From NCBI GenBank assembly GCA_017477035.1, contig JAFUXW010000283.1:1-21548 (forward strand): a stretch of 21,548 nucleotides of DNA, in the 5' to 3' direction. The translations under genes were made by a program, and so were the position numbers. Below the pieces are notes generated by a model, which did not search any database, had not been told where the DNA came from, and was given only the letters and a program-made list of their open reading frames with translations. Source of the DNA: Alphaproteobacteria bacterium (GTDB taxonomy: Bacteria; Pseudomonadota; Alphaproteobacteria; RF32; CAG-239). This document shows positions 1-7,359 of this stretch, one piece after another. Position 1 is the stretch's first letter. Each line of letters begins with the position of its first letter.

Positions 1-492
1 AAAATAGATGAATTAAATCAGAACCAATATAAGTACGTGCTACATGCTGACCAAGATGAACTTGAGGATATCACAAAAATTTTACAAGTTGAAGATGTCA
101 GACGTTTTCACGCGGAAATTTATTTGAAAAATAATCGCAAAGAAAATTTACTTAAAGTTTGGGGAACCGTTGAAGCAAGAATTGAGTTGCAAAGTGTTAT
201 CAGTTTGGAAAAATTCTTCCGCAATATGAAAGTTCCATTCGAACTTATTTTTGATACTGCCGCAACTTATCAGGATATCCGCGATATGGACACCGGAATC
301 GATGAAGATGTTCCCGACATTGTAATCAACGGAACAATTAACCTTGCTGATATTTGTATTGAGCAAATTGCTCTTAATTTAGACGATTATCCACGTTCCG
401 AAGGTGAAGAATTTGATTATGCAAAATACGATAAAATCCAATCTGAAAAAAAAGAAAATCCGTTTGCAATCTTAAAAAAACTCAAAAAATAA
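1..492 (+). CDS. YceD/DUF177-like protein, 3' part (5' end outside window)
   Basis: The reading frame is open from base 1 to the TAA at 490-492, so this is the C-terminal 163 residues of a longer gene; the GTG at 37 is not a convincing start. The pattern fits the YceD (DUF177) family, named for its link to 23S rRNA / large-subunit accumulation: a central beta-rich part around SVISLEKF, where the family often has a CVVTL-type motif, followed by acidic residues and the segment ADICIEQIALNLDDYPRSEG, which matches the family's late motif (D-x-x-x-E-x-x-x-L-x-L-D-P-Y-P-R). The end is lysine-rich (FAILKKLKK), as is usual. In most bacteria rpmF (ribosomal protein L32) follows directly; here it does not. 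The family call rests on motif memory. Confidence 0.72.
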   Translation, partial: KIDELNQNQYKYVLHADQDELEDITKILQVEDVRRFHAEIYLKNNRKENLLKVWGTVEARIELQSVISLEKFFRNMKVPFELIFDTAATYQDIRDMDTGIDEDVPDIVINGTINLADICIEQIALNLDDYPRSEGEEFDYAKYDKIQSEKKENPFAILKKLKK

Positions 493-505
493 AAATTAAG
501 CCTGC

Positions 506-534
506 TTGACATTTCATATTACGTTGCCTATAGT
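506..534 (+). promoter_or_regulatory. Sigma70-type promoter for the HD-domain gene
   Basis: TTGACA at 506-511, a 17-base spacer and TATAGT at 529-534. This is close to consensus in both boxes and predicts a start near 541, about 39 bases before the ATG at 580. It separates the HD-domain gene from the YceD-like gene upstream. Confidence 0.75.
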
Positions 535-579
535 GTGCAAAATTCTGATTGTTAATGTTTAATTTTTAAGAACTCTATT

Positions 580-1119
580 ATGGATAAAAAGCAAGTATCA
601 AATTTAGTAAACTTACTCGGGCGAATGAAAACACTGAGACGTGCCGGCTGGGTAAAAAGACAGGTAAAAAATCCGGAAAGTGATGCCGATCATTCGTATA
701 GTTTGGCATTTCTGACCATGCTGTTAGCCCCCGAAAATCTTGATTTGCTCAAGTGTTTAAAATTAGCTCTTGTTCATGATTTACCTGAAGCTTTCTGCGG
801 TGATTTTATCCCCGGAGAGCTCGAGCCAACGGAAAAATCATCTCTTGAAAGGAGTGCTATGCAAAAGGTCTGTAATGACCTTAAAAAGCCTGAGTTAATG
901 GAACTTTTTTCGGAGTATGAGCAACATCAAACTCCTGAGGCTCAATTCGTTTGGGCTATTGACCGTTTGGATAATGTATTTACCGCAAACTTCTATGAAA
1001 GTAAATCCGGACCAAAGCTTACCGAAGAATTTGCCTCCAGTGCCTTGCCTCGACTTGCCAGTCTTGATGACAAAAATCTGAGCAAAAATTTGCAGAAAAT
1101 TTTGAAAGCTCTCTATTAA
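580..1119 (+). CDS. HD-domain hydrolase, YfbR/HDDC2-like 5'-deoxynucleotidase family
   Basis: A 179-residue soluble protein with the metal-binding set of small HD-domain phosphohydrolases: H38 in ESDADHS, H66-D67 in LALVHDLPEA with E70 close by, and D128 in AIDRLDN. Spacing and length (about 180 to 200 residues) match the YfbR/HDDC2 group, which dephosphorylates deoxynucleoside 5'-monophosphates in the cytoplasm; the exact substrate here is inferred. It is a single-gene transcription unit with its own promoter at 506-534 and a terminator at 1120-1145. The Shine-Dalgarno is weak (only A-rich sequence before the ATG). A more general HD phosphohydrolase is the alternative. Confidence 0.8.
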   Translation: MDKKQVSNLVNLLGRMKTLRRAGWVKRQVKNPESDADHSYSLAFLTMLLAPENLDLLKCLKLALVHDLPEAFCGDFIPGELEPTEKSSLERSAMQKVCNDLKKPELMELFSEYEQHQTPEAQFVWAIDRLDNVFTANFYESKSGPKLTEEFASSALPRLASLDDKNLSKNLQKILKALY

Positions 1120-1145
1120 AAAAGCACCTGCAGAGGTGCTTTTTT
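1120..1145 (+). terminator. Intrinsic terminator after the HD-domain gene
   Basis: Perfect 9-bp stem AAAGCACCT / AGGTGCTTT (1121-1129 and 1134-1142) with GCAG loop and a T-run starting in the right arm. It begins directly after the stop codon. Confidence 0.88.
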
Positions 1146-1147
1146 AC

Positions 1148-1175
1148 TTTACATAATCAAATTCAATGTTAACAT
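1148..1175 (+). promoter_or_regulatory. Candidate promoter for the serine dehydratase gene
   Basis: TTTACA at 1148-1153 and TAACAT at 1170-1175, 16-base spacer, in the gap between a terminator and the sdaA start. Some promoter must lie here; the exact boxes are uncertain in such AT-rich sequence. Confidence 0.4.
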
Positions 1176-1200
1176 ATCCTCAAATTAAAGAGAGGATTAT

Positions 1201-2586
1201 ATGTATTACAGTTTATTTGAAATATTCTCAATCGGTATCGGACCTTCCAGTTCGCATACCGTTGGCCCCATGAAAGCAGCAAAACGTTTTATTGATAATT
1301 TAATTGCGCAAAATAAATTATCAAAATTAGAACATTTACATACAAATTTATATGGTTCACTCGCTTTGACGGGAATCGGGCACGGAACCCTTAATGCAAT
1401 CGTTTACGGATTTATGGGAATTAGTGCTGAAGATATTAATCCGCAAAAAGATTATATAAAAGAGGTCAATGAGAGCGGAGAGATAAATATTGCAAATATG
1501 CACACGATAGCTTTTTCAATGGAACGCGATATAACTCTAGAAAAAAAAATTTACCTTCCGGAACATTCAAATGGTATGAAATTCACGGCTTATGATGAGA
1601 AAAATAATATTTTGCTGGAAGAAACTTATTTTTCCGTAGGCGGAGGAACAATCGCTCGCCAAGATGAAATAGGTCAGCGTATAGACCGCAAACCGTATGA
1701 TGTGCCGTATAAATTTAACAATTGTGCCGAACTGATGGAAATATGCCGTCAAAATAAAATGTCGATTGCCGAACTTGTATTGCAAAACGAAAAAGCAATT
1801 TGGGGAGGAAAAATCAAAATCTCCAAGCAAATTTTAAAATTGGTATCAATTATGCAAGAAAACATTGATATAGGTATAAGTAAAGACGGAATTTTACCAG
1901 GAGGTTTGAAGGTGAAACGTCATGCTAAAGAAATGTATGAACGTTTGCTCAATCGCTTTGAAAGTAACGACACCGATTCACTTACTGCCATTGATTGGAT
2001 TAACATTTGGGCTTTTGCCGTTGCTGAAGAGAATGCTTGCGGCGGAAGAATGGTGACAGCTCCAACCATGGGATCTGCAGGATTAATTCCGGCAGTTATT
2101 CGCTATATGGAACGTTATGGAAAATTTCGTAATGATGCGGACAGGCAAAATGCCAGCATAACATTTATGGCAACAGCTTCTGCCATTTGCAGTTTATATC
2201 GCTCCAATGCTTCCATATCGGGAGCTGAGGTCGGGTGCCAAGGGGAAATAGGAGTAGCATGTTCAATGGCTGCAGGAGGTTTAGCTGCAGCACTAGGAGG
2301 AAACAATCAACAAATTGAAAATGCGGCCGAAATTGCTATGGAACACAATCTTGGACTTACTTGCGACCCTATATGCGGATTAGTGCAAGTCCCGTGTATT
2401 GAACGCAATGCGATGGGGGCAATCAAGGCTGTAAATGCAGCAAGACTTGCATTGCAACGCACGGGAGCTCACATTGTAAGTTTAGATAGTATCATAAAAA
2501 CTATGTATGAAACCGGATTAAGCTTAAACAGTGATTATAAGGAAACATCACTGGCAGGTATTGCCAAAAACGCTATTAACTGCTAA
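1201..2586 (+). CDS. sdaA: L-serine dehydratase (iron-sulfur, single chain)
   Basis: 461-residue L-serine ammonia-lyase that deaminates L-serine to pyruvate and ammonia in the cytosol. It has the N-terminal signature FSIGIGPSSSHTVGPM (residues 9-24), the beta domain to about 150, a helical linker, and the catalytic alpha domain from about 190. Cluster cysteines can be placed: C346 in EVGCQGE, C388 in GLTCDPIC and C399 in VPCIERN. The protein ends in a cysteine (C461). These four lie exactly three residues on from the ligands reported for the Legionella enzyme (C343, C385, C396 and the C-terminal C458), so the 'tail-in-mouth' [4Fe-4S] arrangement is probably kept. AGAGAGG lies before the ATG. 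It is a lone gene, with a terminator-like hairpin at 2601-2636. Confidence 0.95.
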   Translation: MYYSLFEIFSIGIGPSSSHTVGPMKAAKRFIDNLIAQNKLSKLEHLHTNLYGSLALTGIGHGTLNAIVYGFMGISAEDINPQKDYIKEVNESGEINIANMHTIAFSMERDITLEKKIYLPEHSNGMKFTAYDEKNNILLEETYFSVGGGTIARQDEIGQRIDRKPYDVPYKFNNCAELMEICRQNKMSIAELVLQNEKAIWGGKIKISKQILKLVSIMQENIDIGISKDGILPGGLKVKRHAKEMYERLLNRFESNDTDSLTAIDWINIWAFAVAEENACGGRMVTAPTMGSAGLIPAVIRYMERYGKFRNDADRQNASITFMATASAICSLYRSNASISGAEVGCQGEIGVACSMAAGGLAAALGGNNQQIENAAEIAMEHNLGLTCDPICGLVQVPCIERNAMGAIKAVNAARLALQRTGAHIVSLDSIIKTMYETGLSLNSDYKETSLAGIAKNAINC

Positions 2587-2600
2587 ATATTACACAAAAA

Positions 2601-2636
2601 CAAAAACAGCGAAAATTCTGCATTTTGCTGTTTTTG
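2601..2636. terminator. Terminator hairpin between convergent genes
   Basis: CAAAAACAGC ... GCTGTTTTTG with inner AAAAT/ATTTT pairing and one bulged G. Flanking A- and T-runs let it work in both directions, serving sdaA from the left and the 796-residue gene from the right. Confidence 0.7.
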
Positions 2637-2648
2637 CTTGCTGTAAAA

Positions 2649-5039
2649 TCACCTATCTCCTCTATCATAACTATGAGCTGCAGCAGCAATCCCCGCACTT
2701 ACATTTTGTGCAGGTTTTCCTTGCGTGTTTGTAGGTGCCGGAGTAGGTTTATTTCTAATTGGTGCATTATAAGGCAAATTTGTTGTCGTTTCCGGTAAAT
2801 CAATCTCATCAACTCCCAAAGCTTTAAGTTCTTTAATAATGCTCTTACAGCTGTTATAGGCTGCATTGAATTCACCTTGTTTAATAGCTTCATCTGCACG
2901 TTTAGCTCCCGGTTCTCTAAATTTTTTCTCTAACTCCGCATGAGTTGTGTTTTTACTTTCATGAAGCATTATATTATACAATTGAGCCAGTTGACCTCCG
3001 GTAAATTTACTCGGATTTTCCAATAAATCCGGCCTATCCCTCATTATTATATCTTTTTCTTTATCTGTTAAAACGTGACTATTTAATATATTTCCGGTTT
3101 CAACTCCTGCCTTAAATACATTAAACATTCTGCGTAAGTTTGCCATTGCCGCAATTTTATCAATAGCTCCATTGCCGTCAGGTCTTTCATTTTCCGGATG
3201 AACCAATCTGGTAATCATTCCCTTTAAAACCTCGGAGTAACCGTTAGAAAAAGCTTCGTATTTTCGTGCCAACAGCAAACCATCAATAAAATCCTGCTCG
3301 GACTTATCAACTTTTTTGCCCTTTTCTTTATTACGTTTATCCATTTGCAGAGCTAACTTATATTTAAAGTTAGAAAATTCTTCGCTACTGAGCTTTTCTT
3401 TAGCTGCCTTAATCATGCCTTCAGCCTTTGATCTGTTTAAGCTCATACCAACCGGAACCAAACCTTTCTCTGCCATCATTTTACGCCATATACTTTTTTC
3501 TTTATCAGGCATCCCGTTCGGAAAATTAATATGCGTAAATCCCAAATCTTTAAGATGACTGACAATACCATCAACCACATCTTCGCTTACCGGTTTATGG
3601 TATGGAGTGCGATATGCAAAATCCATACTGCCATCCTTATTCTGTCTTATAAATAGCTTAAAAGAATAGGTATATTTAACATTACCATTCTTATCTTCTC
3701 TTCCATCATTTTTGCGGTTATTTTTATCCTCGGTATCGTAAATAATATACTCAGTCCACCCTTTTCCAAACAAGCCGGTATGTGTTTTAAAATAGGACAA
3801 ATCCCTTCTTTTAGCCATACCTTCTTCAAAAAATTTTTCAAATTGTTTTTCAACATCTTCCTTTTTAAACTTCTTCGGAGCTTTTACCAATGGTGCTGAC
3901 TGCACAGGCATAGTCGCTGAAGCAGTCTGCGACGCTACCTGTTGTGATGTTGTTTGAGCTGAAGTAGATGATATGTCGTCCGACAATACACCGTTGACTT
4001 GCGATACCGAATTATCTTTAAACGAAAATTTTTGATTACTGTCCGTTCTTAACTCAGGTTTGACAATTCCATCATTTAATGGATAATCTGTTGAAATATT
4101 ATCTGTATTTATTTTTTTACCTGCCGGAAACTTTTCGTTAGCAAATTTTATGGCTTGCTCTAAAGTCAGACCCTTCGGAAGTTCAACACCAAGTTCTTGC
4201 GCTTGTTTCTCTATATCTTTTATTAGTTCTTTTTCACGGGCTTGTTGTTCATTATACTCATCACGTGCAGCCTTTTCCATCTGTTCTGCTCGTTTAGCTT
4301 CAACTTCTGACATCAAACGGCTTATTTTTTCCTGAATTGCACCATCATCAATTGAGCCGTCAAAACGACGAACAATCATATCAGATGAAGATATACCATA
4401 TTTTTCACAAAAATCAAAAATTGCATTTATTTTATTAGAATCTAAATTTTGTGCTGTATTTTCATCAAACGAAATCTGCAACTTAATTTCAGGAGCGCTG
4501 TTAGGTTTATTAAACTCCATCATGCCAACATTAAACTGCAAATCATCATCAACTTTAACCACTAGCGCAGGCTGTGTTAATTTACCTTCCGGATCAAAAC
4601 TCATACCATAATGTTGTGCATCGGTTATGATATCTCCGTTACCGGTAATATCTATCTCTGTAAATGAAAGTTTTTCATCATAACCTTTCTTCTCGTGTTG
4701 ATCTTTGATGTAATACAGTTTGGCAAAGGCCGAACCATATTTTTGCAATAATTTTGCTTCTTCTCTTATGCCGTCGGTTTCCACACGATAATTTTCTGTT
4801 TGCGCGCGAATAAATTTCAATTCTTTTTTCAATTCATCATTAGACATATACGCAAATTCCATACCGGTAATTTCCGCTTCTTTTTCAGTTTTTTTCAATC
4901 GGTTGTAATATTCAAGATTATCCTCTATTTCTTTCCAAATCTCATTTTGGCGTTCAACAAATTTTTTGCGCAAATTTTCTTCGGAATATTCATCAGGTAT
5001 CTGCGGTATTACTTCATTTTCGATATATGTCTTGACCAT
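2649..5039 (-). CDS. Large hypothetical protein, coiled-coil and linker, unrecognised
   Basis: 796 residues, no signal peptide or membrane segment, highly charged. What can be seen: a helical N-terminus (about 20-115); a mixed alpha/beta region (125-230) ending FDFCEKYGISSSD; a Glu/Lys/Gln-rich coiled coil (about 235-285); a Ser/Thr/Gln/Ala-rich linker (355-385); a second mixed region (about 395-550) with the run HLKDLGFTHINFPNG then IWRKMMAEKGLVPVG; a helical part (550-740); and a Pro/Thr/Asn-rich tail. A similar short motif, LKALGVDEIDLPE, recurs at 738-750. The alternating 'helix, LG, strand, P' pattern vaguely recalls LPD-type domains of large polyvalent proteins, but I cannot support a family. 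GGAGGGA lies before the ATG, and a promoter is at 5069-5097. It is convergent with sdaA. Confidence 0.85.
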   Translation of the reverse strand: MVKTYIENEVIPQIPDEYSEENLRKKFVERQNEIWKEIEDNLEYYNRLKKTEKEAEITGMEFAYMSNDELKKELKFIRAQTENYRVETDGIREEAKLLQKYGSAFAKLYYIKDQHEKKGYDEKLSFTEIDITGNGDIITDAQHYGMSFDPEGKLTQPALVVKVDDDLQFNVGMMEFNKPNSAPEIKLQISFDENTAQNLDSNKINAIFDFCEKYGISSSDMIVRRFDGSIDDGAIQEKISRLMSEVEAKRAEQMEKAARDEYNEQQAREKELIKDIEKQAQELGVELPKGLTLEQAIKFANEKFPAGKKINTDNISTDYPLNDGIVKPELRTDSNQKFSFKDNSVSQVNGVLSDDISSTSAQTTSQQVASQTASATMPVQSAPLVKAPKKFKKEDVEKQFEKFFEEGMAKRRDLSYFKTHTGLFGKGWTEYIIYDTEDKNNRKNDGREDKNGNVKYTYSFKLFIRQNKDGSMDFAYRTPYHKPVSEDVVDGIVSHLKDLGFTHINFPNGMPDKEKSIWRKMMAEKGLVPVGMSLNRSKAEGMIKAAKEKLSSEEFSNFKYKLALQMDKRNKEKGKKVDKSEQDFIDGLLLARKYEAFSNGYSEVLKGMITRLVHPENERPDGNGAIDKIAAMANLRRMFNVFKAGVETGNILNSHVLTDKEKDIIMRDRPDLLENPSKFTGGQLAQLYNIMLHESKNTTHAELEKKFREPGAKRADEAIKQGEFNAAYNSCKSIIKELKALGVDEIDLPETTTNLPYNAPIRNKPTPAPTNTQGKPAQNVSAGIAAAAHSYDRGDR

Positions 5040-5068
5040 AAGTCCCTCCGATTAAATCATTTGCCCAT

Positions 5069-5097
5069 AATTTAGCATATTTTTTTGTAAATAGCAA
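5069..5097 (-). promoter_or_regulatory. Candidate promoter for the 796-residue gene
   Basis: Minus strand: TTGCTA (5092-5097), 17-base spacer, TAAATT (5069-5074). Predicted start near 5062 gives a leader of about 23 bases holding the strong GGAGGGA site (5043-5049). It suggests the large gene is transcribed apart from rsmD. Confidence 0.5.
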
Positions 5098-5111
5098 CAC
5101 TTTTGACAAAA

Positions 5112-5654
5112 TTATTTTAAAAATAAAAACAGCACCTTTGCCAAACCATAATATCGTTCATCAACTAACTTAAACTCCTCCGGCAATTGCCATTTTTCAT
5201 CTTGTCTTATTTCGACAATACATAGTGACTTTTCTTTAAGCCACCCTTGATGTATAAGCTGTTCTAATGCTTTTTGTGTTAAATCTGCCGCATAAGGAGC
5301 ATCCATAAATACTATATCATATTTTCTATGCGCTTTTGGCATGCGGATAGCATCTGCTTTAACTATATTTAACCTATCCTTTTCCATCGGAAACATTTTA
5401 ACATTTTTTTGCACCGGCACAATATCTGTATCAATAAATGTTACTTCTTTAAACCCACGAGACATCGCTTCCAAGCCAAATGCTCCGGTTCCGGCAAAAA
5501 CATCCAACAGAGCCATTTGACTATAATCTCCGCCCAAATGAGAATATAAAATATTAAATATTGCCTCTCTGGCTCTTTCCGATGTTGGGCGCACGTTTTT
5601 TCCTTCAGGTGCCCACAGTTTTTTACCGCGATATTTTCCGCCAACAATTCTCAT
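5112..5654 (-). CDS. rsmD: 16S rRNA (guanine966-N2)-methyltransferase RsmD
   Basis: 180 residues, the usual RsmD length. It opens with MRIVGGKYRGKKL and the RPTSERAREAIFNIL segment (22-36) that marks the family. The SAM-binding motif I is LDVFAGTGAFGLEA (50-63), the acidic residue after strand 2 is in FIDTD (73-77), and the catalytic motif IV reads DAPY (118-121) instead of the usual DPPY. The enzyme methylates G966 of 16S rRNA during small-subunit assembly. Its ATG overlaps the TGA of the rluB-like gene (ATGA at 5651-5654), so the two are translationally coupled. Confidence 0.93.
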   Translation of the reverse strand: MRIVGGKYRGKKLWAPEGKNVRPTSERAREAIFNILYSHLGGDYSQMALLDVFAGTGAFGLEAMSRGFKEVTFIDTDIVPVQKNVKMFPMEKDRLNIVKADAIRMPKAHRKYDIVFMDAPYAADLTQKALEQLIHQGWLKEKSLCIVEIRQDEKWQLPEEFKLVDERYYGLAKVLFLFLK

Positions 5655-6367
5655 AACTTACTTCCTAATTGTTCTTTTAATACTTTTTGCGGTACTTCTC
5701 TTACTTCCCCTCGTTTTAAACTGCCTAATTGAAAAGGCCCATACGACAAGCGAATAAGGCGCGAAACTTCCAGACCAATATGTTTCATAAGTTTACGCAC
5801 TTCTCGATTTTTACCTTCGCTTAAAGTAATTGTAAGCCATGCATTAGCCGAATTTTGCCCCTCAAAATCAATTTTTACGGCTCCGTATTCTATTCCGTCA
5901 ATGGTAACTCCTTTCTCCAACTCTGCCAATTTTTTTTTATCAACAAAACCGTGAACACGCACTTTATAGCGCCGTTTCCACCCGTTTTCCGGCAATTCCA
6001 ATGTTCTTGACAGAGCACCGTTGTTGGTAAGCAACAACAAACCTTCAGAATTTAAATCAAGTCTACCTACACTTATAACTCTTGGCATATCCGGCGGTAA
6101 ATTATCGAAAACCGTAGCACGCGACGCCGTATCTTTATGAGTAGTCAATAGGCCTGATGGTTTATGATAGAGCCAAAGTCTGGTGTGCTCAATTTGCGGC
6201 AATTTTTCTCCGTCCAATAAAATTTTTTCATTACCTTCAACATTAAAAGCCGGACTTTCAACTATTTCACCATTTATGGTAACTCTTTTCTGTCTGATGA
6301 TTTCTTCGGCTTCACGACGCGAACACACTCCGCTTCTAGCTATAAATTTTGCAATTCTTTCCGCCAT
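5651..6367 (-). CDS. rluB: 23S rRNA pseudouridine synthase, RluB/RsuA family
   Basis: 238 residues from the ATG at 6367, preceded by GGGAAG. A longer frame reaches 6409, but its extra N-terminus lacks a good ribosome site and is not conserved-looking. An N-terminal S4 RNA-binding domain (about 2-60: IAKFIARSGVCSRREAEEII) is followed by the RsuA/RluB catalytic domain, with the aspartate D104 in VGRLDLNSEGLLLLTNNG and the late KNREVRKLM motif. Family members make pseudouridine in 23S rRNA (RluB, position 2605; RluE, 2457) or 16S rRNA (RsuA). The 'RluB' choice is by similarity and could be another member. It is divergent from tadA and coupled to rsmD. Confidence 0.85.
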   Translation of the reverse strand: MAERIAKFIARSGVCSRREAEEIIRQKRVTINGEIVESPAFNVEGNEKILLDGEKLPQIEHTRLWLYHKPSGLLTTHKDTASRATVFDNLPPDMPRVISVGRLDLNSEGLLLLTNNGALSRTLELPENGWKRRYKVRVHGFVDKKKLAELEKGVTIDGIEYGAVKIDFEGQNSANAWLTITLSEGKNREVRKLMKHIGLEVSRLIRLSYGPFQLGSLKRGEVREVPQKVLKEQLGSKL

Positions 6368-6380
6368 TTTTCTTCCCTTT

Positions 6381-6409
6381 TTTATATTTTGTTGTATAAT
6401 AACTCTCAA
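6381..6409 (-). promoter_or_regulatory. Candidate promoter for rluB-rsmD
   Basis: Minus strand: TTGAGA (6404-6409), 17-base spacer, TATAAA (6381-6386). The predicted start falls at about 6374, leaving a very short leader of some 7 bases, so the assignment is tentative. Confidence 0.4.
6395..6400 (+). promoter_or_regulatory. Candidate -10 box for tadA
   Basis: A perfect TATAAT lies 30 bases before the tadA ATG, inside the opposing promoter. No good -35 box is seen 16-18 bases upstream. Confidence 0.3.
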
Positions 6410-6429
6410 GTATGAAAAAAGAGTGAACG

Positions 6430-6882
6430 ATGACTCCCGAAGATTATATGCAAATAGCGCTTAAATGCGCCCGTAAAGCCTTTGAACAAGATGAAGTTCC
6501 CGTAGGCGCCGTAATAGTTAATCCGGCAAACGGGGAAATCGTGGCTAAAGCATACAACAAGAGCGCTCATCGTGGTGATGCTACATCTCATGCCGAAATA
6601 ATAGCTATAAAAAAAGCCTGCACAAAATTGAAAGCGTCCCGTTTATGGGATTTGGATATGTATGTTACACTTGAGCCTTGCACTATGTGTGCTGCGGCAA
6701 TTTCTTTTGCCAGAATTGCGAACTTATATTTCGGAGCAACCGATACCAAAGGAGGAGCTGTAGTAAGCGGGGTAAAATTCTACGATTCTGCCACTTGTCA
6801 TCATCGTCCCAATGTAAAAAGCGGAGTACTTGAGCAACCTTGTTCCGAATTATTGAAAAATTTTTTCAAAAATAAAAGATAA
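6430..6882 (+). CDS. tadA: tRNA-specific adenosine deaminase TadA
   Basis: 150 residues, the family length. It has the zinc-dependent cytidine/deoxycytidylate deaminase signature: H54-A-E56 (ligand and proton-shuttling glutamate) in SHAEIIAIK and P83-C-T-M-C87 in LEPCTMCAAA, giving the His/Cys/Cys zinc site. RLWDLDMYVTLEPCTMC is typical of TadA rather than of free-nucleoside deaminases. TadA converts A34 of tRNA-Arg(ACG) to inosine in the cytoplasm. A guanine-deaminase-like relative is less likely given the sequence around the second motif. It is divergent from rluB (62 bases between starts) and nearly touches the convergent CxxC gene (5 bases apart), with no clear terminator. Confidence 0.9.
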   Translation: MTPEDYMQIALKCARKAFEQDEVPVGAVIVNPANGEIVAKAYNKSAHRGDATSHAEIIAIKKACTKLKASRLWDLDMYVTLEPCTMCAAAISFARIANLYFGATDTKGGAVVSGVKFYDSATCHHRPNVKSGVLEQPCSELLKNFFKNKR

Positions 6883-6887
6883 ATCTT

Positions 6888-7343
6888 CTATGTATTGAGG
6901 AAATTATTAATCTCCGAAAGTAAGCGTTGCTTGAAATAAAACGGATCATTCACAAAAAACTGCGGATTCTCTATTTTATAATAACCTCGGCTGATTCCAT
7001 CATTTATACGCACCAAAACTACAGAAAGCGGTTGGCTTAAATTATAGCTTTCCTGCATACCATATTCATCTTCATCTGTATAATTTATTTCAAATAAATT
7101 GAATTGATTTATGAAATATTCCTCGTATATGTCATATATCATCCCCATAGCCTGTGAACACAACGGACAAGGTTGATTGGAATAAAATATATACATTATT
7201 GACTTATTCCAATTGTCTTCATTTGATTCCACATACTCGGTAATATCTGGATTATTACCTGAAAGATTAACATACTGTGCTCTTGCCGGCATCATAACTA
7301 ACCAACAAAATATCGTTAAAACCAAACATATTTTTTTGCGCAT
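6888..7343 (-). CDS. Secreted thioredoxin-like protein with CPLC motif
   Basis: 151 residues from the ATG at 7343, which has AGGAAA before it; the frame runs open to 7379, but the longer form overlaps the upstream gene and hides the signal peptide. Residues 1-22 are a signal peptide (basic MRKK, hydrophobic core, ARA cleavage). After it comes IMYIFYSNQPCPLCSQAMGM, with a redox-type C59-P-L-C62 after a beta strand, as in the thioredoxin fold. No family is recognised, and the usual cis-proline motif appears at most as the loose SQPLSVVLV. A periplasmic disulfide or redox role is inferred. It lies 16 bases after the Xaa-Pro aminopeptidase stop, so probably shares its transcript. Confidence 0.75.
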   Translation of the reverse strand: MRKKICLVLTIFCWLVMMPARAQYVNLSGNNPDITEYVESNEDNWNKSIMYIFYSNQPCPLCSQAMGMIYDIYEEYFINQFNLFEINYTDEDEYGMQESYNLSQPLSVVLVRINDGISRGYYKIENPQFFVNDPFYFKQRLLSEINNFLNT

Positions 7344-7359
7344 AACGTTTCCTTTCGCT

